Shown here piece by piece: positions 59,168 through 64,000 of a stretch of 64,000 nt of DNA. Position numbers and translations under genes: made by a program. The notes beneath the pieces are model-generated. The model had not been told where the DNA came from and searched no databases. It saw only the letters and a list, made by a program, of their open reading frames with translations. How positions within the stretch are numbered: position 1 is the stretch's first letter; every line of letters begins with the position of its first letter. The stretch covers positions 5,610,118-5,674,117 of the forward strand of contig NZ_JAIFZO010000002.1 of assembly GCF_026341275.1 (NCBI RefSeq). The letters run 5' to 3'. The stretch comes from Streptomyces ortus. GTDB taxonomy: Bacteria; Actinomycetota; Actinomycetes; Streptomycetales; Streptomycetaceae.

Positions 59168-60034
59168 ATGGCAGCGAAGCGTGTCCTGGGAATCGCGACC
59201 GTGCTGGTGCTCACCGCGGGTGTGTCCGCCTGTTCCGGCGGGGACGACGGCGGGGACGGGAAGAAGGACGGGGCGAAGGGGGCGTCCTCGACCAAGGGCG
59301 CGTCCGAGTCCCAGGTGGTGCGGGCCGCCCACGAGAAGACGACCGCCGCGGACTCGGCGAAGATGGCGCTCGCCACCGAGGCGACGGCGGCCGGCAAGAC
59401 GGTCACCGTCCGCGGCACCGGCGTGATGGACCTCGAGGACGGCGCCAGCACGATGACGATGACGTCCCAGGGGCAGAAGATCGAGCAGCGCGTCCTTGAC
59501 GGGGTTGTCTACCAGAAGGCCCCGGCCGAGCAGCGCGCCCAGCTCGACCTGCCCAAGGGCAAGACCTGGATGAAGATCGACCCGGCCAAGCTGAACGGCG
59601 CGGGCGGGCAGGTCAACGACCCGGCGGAGTCCTTCGGATACACCAAGGGTGTGAGCGACCGCGATGTCACCAAGGTCGGCACGGAGACGGTCGACGGGAC
59701 CCGCACCACGCACTACCGCGTCAAGGTCGCCGTGAAGGACCTCGCCAAGGGGGACCGGGCGAAGGCCGACCAGCTGGAGAAGCAGCTGGGCACGTCGACG
59801 CTGCCGCTGGAGATGTGGATCGACGACGAGGGCCGGCTGCGCCAGGAGACCATCAAGCTCACGCTGAAGCCGCAGGCGGGCGGGGGGCAGAAGGACCAGA
59901 CGGTCACCAGCACGACGACGCTCAAGTTCAGCGACTTCGGTACGGAGGCGGACGTCGAGGCGCCGCCCGCGGCCGACACGGTCGACGTGACGAAGAAGCT
60001 CGCGGACGCCTCCCAGGCCGGGGGCACGGCCTAA
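59168..60034 (+). CDS. LppX/LprG-like lipoprotein
   Basis: The 288-residue lipoprotein has a lipobox at LTAGVSACSGG, an acidic/Lys-rich linker, and a beta-rich domain (SESQVVRAAHEKTTAADSAK, VTVRGTGVMDLEDGASTMTM, VDGTRTTHYRVKV, LPLEMWIDDEGRLRQETIKL) like LppX_LprAFG proteins. Mycobacterial relatives carry lipids across the envelope; Streptomyces homologues are uncharacterised. The ATG at 59168 follows GGGGGAAAG. A strong terminator overlaps its stop codon. Confidence 0.85.
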   Translation: MAAKRVLGIATVLVLTAGVSACSGGDDGGDGKKDGAKGASSTKGASESQVVRAAHEKTTAADSAKMALATEATAAGKTVTVRGTGVMDLEDGASTMTMTSQGQKIEQRVLDGVVYQKAPAEQRAQLDLPKGKTWMKIDPAKLNGAGGQVNDPAESFGYTKGVSDRDVTKVGTETVDGTRTTHYRVKVAVKDLAKGDRAKADQLEKQLGTSTLPLEMWIDDEGRLRQETIKLTLKPQAGGGQKDQTVTSTTTLKFSDFGTEADVEAPPAADTVDVTKKLADASQAGGTA

Positions 60035-60092
60035 AAGATCGCGCCGTTCCCCGCGCCCCTGGATGGGGGCTCGGGGAACGGCGCGATCTTTT
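60033..60092. terminator. Rho-independent terminator
   Basis: A 21-bp perfect stem (60033-60053 with 60072-60092) has an 18-nt loop. A-run and T-run flanks make it work in both directions, between the convergent lipoprotein and asd genes. Confidence 0.92.
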
Positions 60093-60118
60093 TGTCTTGA
60101 AGGACGGCCCGGCAGCGG

Positions 60119-61144
60119 TCAGCTGAGTTCCGCCGCCACCAGTTCCGCGATCTGGACGGCGTTCAGGGCCGCCCCCTTGCGGAGGTTGTCGTTCGAGACG
60201 AAGAGCGCGATCCCGTGCTCCACGGTCTCGTCGGCGCGGATCCGCCCCACGAAGGACGGATCCTGCCCGGCGGCCTGCAGCGGGGTCGGAATGTCCGACA
60301 GGGCGACACCCGGCGCCCCCGCCAGCAGCTCCGTGGCGCGCTCCGCGCTCAACGGCCGCGCGAACCGCGCGTTGACCTGCAGCGAGTGCCCCGAGAAGAC
60401 CGGTACCCGGACGCAGGTCCCGGACACCTTGAGCTCCGGGATCTCCAGAATCTTGCGGGACTCGTGCCGGAGCTTCTGCTCCTCGTCGGTCTCGTTCAGC
60501 CCGTCGTCCACGATGGACCCGGCCAGCGGCAGGACGTTGAAGGCGATGGGCCGCTGGTAGACCTGCGGCTCGGGGAAGTCGACCGCCGAACCGTCGTGGG
60601 TCAGCCGGTCCGCGTCGGCGACGACCTTCTGCGCCTGGCCGTGCAGCTCGGCGACACCGGCGAGCCCGGAGCCCGAGACGGCCTGGTAGGTGGCGACGAC
60701 GAGGGCCTCCAGGCCCGCCTCCGCGTGCAGCGGCTTCAGCACGGGCATCGCGGCCATGGTCGTGCAGTTCGGGTTGGCGATGATCCCCTTGGGCCGGTCC
60801 GCCACGGCGTGCGGGTTGACCTCCGAGACCACCAGCGGAACCTCGGGGTCCCTGCGCCACGCGGAGGAGTTGTCGATCACGACGGCACCCTGCGAGGCGA
60901 CCTTCTCGGCCAGCGCCCTGGACGTGGCGCCGCCCGCGGAGAACAGCACGATGTCGAGGCCGGAGTAGTCGGCGGTGGAGGCGTCCTCCACCGTCACGGA
61001 CTTGTCCTTGTAGGCGATCGTCGAACCGGCCGAACGGGCCGAGGCGAACAGACGCAGCGTCTCCACCGGGAACTCGCGCTCGGCGAGGATCCTCAGCATG
61101 ACGGTGCCGACCTGACCGGTGGCTCCGACGATTCCTACCTTCAC
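60119..61144 (-). CDS. asd: Aspartate-semialdehyde dehydrogenase
   Basis: The 341-residue enzyme has the NADP site KVGIVGATGQVGTVMLRIL, active-site Cys in ANPNCTTMAAM and substrate Arg/Glu region (FARPLSAERATELLAG; RIRADETVEHGIALFVSNDN). It makes aspartate semialdehyde for lysine/diaminopimelate, threonine and methionine. The GTG at 61144 follows AAGGAG. Housekeeping, single gene. Confidence 0.95.
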   Translation of the reverse strand: MKVGIVGATGQVGTVMLRILAEREFPVETLRLFASARSAGSTIAYKDKSVTVEDASTADYSGLDIVLFSAGGATSRALAEKVASQGAVVIDNSSAWRRDPEVPLVVSEVNPHAVADRPKGIIANPNCTTMAAMPVLKPLHAEAGLEALVVATYQAVSGSGLAGVAELHGQAQKVVADADRLTHDGSAVDFPEPQVYQRPIAFNVLPLAGSIVDDGLNETDEEQKLRHESRKILEIPELKVSGTCVRVPVFSGHSLQVNARFARPLSAERATELLAGAPGVALSDIPTPLQAAGQDPSFVGRIRADETVEHGIALFVSNDNLRKGAALNAVQIAELVAAELS

Positions 61145-61281
61145 AGCGACTCCTTCTACCTGCTCGTCTGTCGGCCGGGACATGGGCGCGGCATGGCCGA
61201 GTTTCCATCATGTGTCTCACCCGGCCCCATGTGTCCAATCCTTTGCCCGCGCACTGAGACGGTGTGACATACGCCTCCGCC

Positions 61282-61306
61282 GAACGTTTCGCACGTCCCC
61301 TGCGTC
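61282..61306 (+). promoter_or_regulatory. Candidate ECF-type promoter upstream of the sigma factor gene
   Basis: GAAC (61282-61285) and CGTC (61303-61306) are separated by 17 bp, matching the general ECF pattern GGAAC-N16/17-CGTC. It lies 32 bp before the chosen sigma start, hinting at autoregulation. Confidence 0.45.
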
Positions 61307-61337
61307 TATGAGGAAACGCGGTGAGGGGAGGGGTGCT

Positions 61338-61892
61338 GTGCTGCGCAGAAGAACCCGCCGTGTCCAGGAGGCCGAGGAATCGGTACGGGGAGCACTCGAC
61401 GACCCCCTGGACGCGGCACAGGAGCGCCGGGTGCGTGCGGTGCTCGCGCTCGGCGGCGTACCGCAGACGGACCTGCCGGACGGGGTGCAGCAGGTCCGGC
61501 TGCGGCTCCTGGAGCGGGCGGCGAGCGGGGCCGAGGCGCCGCGTGACGTGTCGGCGTGGGCGGCGGTCGTCGCCTCGAACCTGGCCGTGGACTGGCACCG
61601 GGCCCGGCGCCGCCAGGAGCGGATCGGTGAACGGCTGGCCTCGCTGCGGCCCGCCGAGCACACCGGGGGCGACTCCGGCGAGGAGACGAAGGTGCTGTCG
61701 CTCGCCGTCGCCCAGGGCCTGGACGAGCTGCCCGACGCCCACCGGCAGATCCTCGTGCTGCGCTTCTACGCCGACCTGCCCGTCCGGGGGATCGCCGAGG
61801 AGCTCGGCATCCCGGAGGGCACGGTCAAGAGCAGGCTGCACTCGGCGGTCCGCGCGCTGCGCACCCGCCTGCACGAGGACGAGGTGGTGTGA
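61338..61892 (+). CDS. ECF-family RNA polymerase sigma factor (SigE-like group)
   Basis: The 184-residue sigma-70-type factor has region 2 (DLPDGVQQVRLRLLERAA, VSAWAAVVASNLAVDWHRAR) and region 4 (LPDAHRQILVLRFYADLPV, IAEELGIPEGTVKSRLHSAV). The GTG at 61338 follows GGGGAGGGG; an ATG at 61308 is in frame. One base separates its stop from the ATG of a membrane partner that probably serves as anti-sigma or linked effector. Confidence 0.85.
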   Translation: MLRRRTRRVQEAEESVRGALDDPLDAAQERRVRAVLALGGVPQTDLPDGVQQVRLRLLERAASGAEAPRDVSAWAAVVASNLAVDWHRARRRQERIGERLASLRPAEHTGGDSGEETKVLSLAVAQGLDELPDAHRQILVLRFYADLPVRGIAEELGIPEGTVKSRLHSAVRALRTRLHEDEVV

Positions 61893-61893
61893 C

Positions 61894-62904
61894 ATGCCCG
61901 AGTACGGAGGAGCCGACGACAAAGAAACCCCGCAGGACAGGGCCGCGCAGAACAAGGCCGCGCAGGCCGAAACCGCGTACGACGGGGCCCCGCACGAGGC
62001 GACCGCGTACGAGGCGACCGCGTACGAGGCGACCGCGCACGACGGGACTCCGCACGACGAGCCCCCGTACGACCAGACCGCCTCCGGCGGCATCGACGCG
62101 CTGCTCGTCGCGATCACGGACGAGCCCCTGCCCGCCGGCGCGCGGGACGACCCGCGGTTCATGGCTCGGCACCGGTCGGCGGTCGCGGACGTGGCCCTGC
62201 TGAGGGAACAGCTGCGCGTCATCGGCGACACCCTGGCCGACGACGGACCGCGGGCCGCGCGGGCCCCGTCGCCCGGCCGACCGGCGCCCCGCGCGCCCGC
62301 GCCGCCGGGAGCGCCGAAACAGCCGACCGCGCCCCACAGGCCCCACCGCTCCCGGCGCTACGCGGGAGCGGCCGTGGGCGCCCTCGTGATCGCCGCGGGC
62401 ACGACGCTGCTCGGCGGACTGGTGTGGCTCGGCGTGCAGGGCGGCGGGGGCGGCGCCGCGGACAGTGACGCCGGTGCCAAGAGCGACTCCTCGGCCGGCC
62501 GGAGCGAGGACAGCGGGGGCGACACGTCGTCGCTCTCGCCCGAGATGCGCCTCGCGTGCTCCAAGGTCCTCGCCGAGGGGACCGTACGGAGTGTCACGTC
62601 CACGGGCGAGGGGAACGTACGCGTCGTGCTGGAGGTGCGGCGCTACTACCGGCCCGAGCAGCCGGTGGCGGACCACCCGACGGTCACCGTCACGTTGCCC
62701 GGGGCGGCGCGGGAGGACCTGAAGCCCGGCACGTACGCCCTGGTGCGCGTGCCGCTGTATCCGCGGGACCCGCTGGACGACGAGACCGGCCGGCCGGACT
62801 ACGAGACCGGCCGGGGGGTCGGCGACGCCCGCGAGGAGATCGTCGGGGCCCTGTCGGGAGCGCGCGGCCTGGAGTGCGCGGGCCCGGAGGGCGACCGGGG
62901 CTGA
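61894..62904 (+). CDS. Single-pass membrane protein, probable sigma-factor partner
   Basis: The 336-residue protein has a cytosolic N-terminus with a short tandem repeat (EATAYEATAYEATAH), a Pro/Ala/Arg-rich linker, one transmembrane helix (YAGAAVGALVIAAGTTLLGG) and an extracytoplasmic domain (LSPEMRLACSKVLAEGTVRS, VRVVLEVRRYYRP). No zinc anti-sigma HxxxCxxC motif is visible. Position directly after an ECF gene suggests it regulates that sigma factor; function unproven. Confidence 0.65.
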   Translation: MPEYGGADDKETPQDRAAQNKAAQAETAYDGAPHEATAYEATAYEATAHDGTPHDEPPYDQTASGGIDALLVAITDEPLPAGARDDPRFMARHRSAVADVALLREQLRVIGDTLADDGPRAARAPSPGRPAPRAPAPPGAPKQPTAPHRPHRSRRYAGAAVGALVIAAGTTLLGGLVWLGVQGGGGGAADSDAGAKSDSSAGRSEDSGGDTSSLSPEMRLACSKVLAEGTVRSVTSTGEGNVRVVLEVRRYYRPEQPVADHPTVTVTLPGAAREDLKPGTYALVRVPLYPRDPLDDETGRPDYETGRGVGDAREEIVGALSGARGLECAGPEGDRG

Positions 62905-62926
62905 GCGGGCCGGTGCGGGGAACGCG

Positions 62927-62963
62927 GAGGGCGGGCGCCCGGTCGAACCGGACGCCCGCCCTC
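62927..62963. terminator. Bidirectional terminator
   Basis: A 16-bp stem (62927-62942 with 62948-62963, one mismatch) has a 5-nt loop between convergent genes. Confidence 0.75.
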
Positions 62964-62984
62964 TGTGCCAGTGCCTGCCGAAGG

Positions 62985-64000
62985 CTACGGCGTGACCTTC
63001 TCGATCAGGACGCTGCCCGTTCCGGCCGCGGTGCCCCGCGCGTTCACGAGCTGCACGCGCCCGAAGAACGTACGGCCGGCCGGCGGCGCCGCGTTCGCGA
63101 CGACCTGCGCGGAGACCGACGTCGACGCGCCGGAGGCGAGCTTCACCGGAGTCGCGGCGACCTCCACCTGTCCGAGCGAGGGCGCGAAGTACACGTCCAG
63201 GTAGTCGTACGCGGTGGTGCCCGCCGGAACCGAGTAGCCGGCGATCAGCACGGTGTACGTGCCGGCGGCGGGCGACGGCACGGAGACGGCCTCCTCCGAG
63301 TCGCCGTCCGCGGACGAACCGACCTCGTTGCCCTGCGCGTCGTAGACGGACAGGTCGAGGTCGGCGGCGGCGTCGGAGACGTTGCCGATGCTCACGTCGA
63401 GCGACTCGGCGCCCGCGGGCACGTCCACCGTGACGGTGTCCGTGGCGCCCTCGGCGATGGTCGGCCGGGTGCTCTTGGAGGAGCCGAGCGGACCGCCCTT
63501 GAGCGAACCGTCGACCGCGGCGAGCTTGTTCGTCACCTTCCAGGAGGCCGGGGTCGGCGTACCGACCTTGGCGTCGGGGACGGTCACGACGGCCGGGTCG
63601 AACTCGGCGCCCAGCACCTCGACGTTCAGCTTGTACGGGTTGTCGAGCAGCGGTGACGTACGGCGCGACTCGACCTCGATCTCCCAGACGCCCGGCTGCG
63701 GGTCGCTGTAGGACCGCAGGTCGGGGCGGCAGCCGTTGCCGTCGAGGTAGTTGTTGTAGCAGTACGGCGTCGACGTGTTGTCGATCGGGACGCCGTACGG
63801 GTGGATGGCGATGAACCGGGTCTGGCTGCCGGTCTTCAGCCCGCCGATCGCGACCTCGAGGTTCTTGGCGCCCTCGGGGACGGTCACGAAGTACGACGTG
63901 GAGGAGTTGCGCTGGACCTTGCCGGACGCCGCGTAGGCGTACTTCTGCGCGGCGGACAGCGGGGCGGAGACCACCACGGTGGTCAGGATCTGCTTGTCGA
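62985..64000 (-). CDS. C-terminal part of a secreted multidomain protein (probably S8-type serine protease), 5' end outside window
   Basis: About 338 residues are visible without an N-terminus. They form beta-sandwich domains like those following subtilisin-type catalytic domains in large Streptomyces proteases: SSTSYFVTVPEGAKNLEVAI, QPGVWEIEVESRRTSPLLDN (P-domain-like), TVDVPAGAESLDVSIGNVSD, and AAGTYTVLIAGYSVPAGTTA (prepeptidase C-terminal-like). The catalytic triad would lie beyond 64000. The protein is probably exported. Confidence 0.7.
   Translation of the reverse strand, partial: DKQILTTVVVSAPLSAAQKYAYAASGKVQRNSSTSYFVTVPEGAKNLEVAIGGLKTGSQTRFIAIHPYGVPIDNTSTPYCYNNYLDGNGCRPDLRSYSDPQPGVWEIEVESRRTSPLLDNPYKLNVEVLGAEFDPAVVTVPDAKVGTPTPASWKVTNKLAAVDGSLKGGPLGSSKSTRPTIAEGATDTVTVDVPAGAESLDVSIGNVSDAAADLDLSVYDAQGNEVGSSADGDSEEAVSVPSPAAGTYTVLIAGYSVPAGTTAYDYLDVYFAPSLGQVEVAATPVKLASGASTSVSAQVVANAAPPAGRTFFGRVQLVNARGTAAGTGSVLIEKVTP

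Noticed and set aside
1..64000. tRNA, rRNA, insertion sequence, integrase or attachment site marking transfer of the cluster
   Set aside because: None could be recognised by eye at the cluster edges, so there is no direct evidence of a mobile origin.

Overview
The window is chromosomal DNA of a high-GC actinomycete, almost certainly Streptomyces. The reasons are the very strong G/C third-position bias, GTG/TTG starts after AGGAGG-type ribosome binding sites, SARP and PadR regulators, a ROK/sugar-uptake locus, and the recurrent Streptomyces repeat around GCGCCGTTCCCCGCGCCCCT. No tRNA, rRNA, CRISPR array or transposase was seen.

Left flank (1-12.1 kb) is ordinary: a sugar-binding lipoprotein (cut by the window edge), a ROK repressor, a secreted GH43-like hydrolase, a truncated DUF5753 regulator remnant, MscS, an HNH nuclease, a PadR/ABC export operon, MalQ with a coupled small repeat protein, and a small membrane protein. 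At 12.3-15.8 kb lies an unexpected operon of LpxA-like and LpxD-like acyltransferases translationally coupled to an aromatic-polyketide FAD hydroxylase, then a two-component pair (16-18 kb).

The core (18-56 kb) is a type II polyketide cluster. Gene content and order closely parallel, from memory, the aclacinomycin (akn) cluster of Streptomyces galilaeus: aknO-P-Q-R-S-T-U-V-W, N-methyltransferase/aknY/aknZ, aknN-M-L-K, aromatase/aknA/aknX, aknB-C-D-E2-F, aknG-H-I and an aknOx-type oxidase. Predicted chemistry: a propionyl-type starter is chosen by a Ser-type KSIII and an acyltransferase. A decaketide is built by KS/CLF/ACP, folded and reduced to aklanonic acid, then methylated, cyclised and reduced to an aklavinone-type aglycone. 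The aglycone is decorated with TDP-sugars (L-rhodosamine plus a 2-deoxy or 2,3,6-trideoxy sugar), exported by DrrAB and oxidised outside the cell by the Tat-exported flavoenzyme. Products are inferred, not proven.

The unusual parts are: (i) a RiPP module, namely a 59-residue Cys-containing peptide gene overlapping a fused E1-like/YcaO cyclodehydratase gene, transcribed divergently from the aknO-type SARP across an 88-bp nested dyad; (ii) the Lpx-like pair; (iii) an aromatase/cyclase fused to a third, SnoaL-like domain; (iv) a second sugar N-methyltransferase; (v) a pair of promoters, one before an F420-type reductase and aknOx, one before drrAB, each flanked by the same TCAAATTTGA palindrome and probably read by the PadR regulator at 53.5 kb; and (vi) arrays of (C/G)TCCAG-like heptamers at 11-bp steps, typical of SARP binding sites, in most cluster promoters.

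Right flank (56-64 kb) returns to housekeeping: aminopeptidase N with an odd C-terminal tail, a LppX-like lipoprotein, aspartate-semialdehyde dehydrogenase, an ECF sigma factor with a membrane partner, and the C-terminal part of a secreted multidomain protein, probably a protease.
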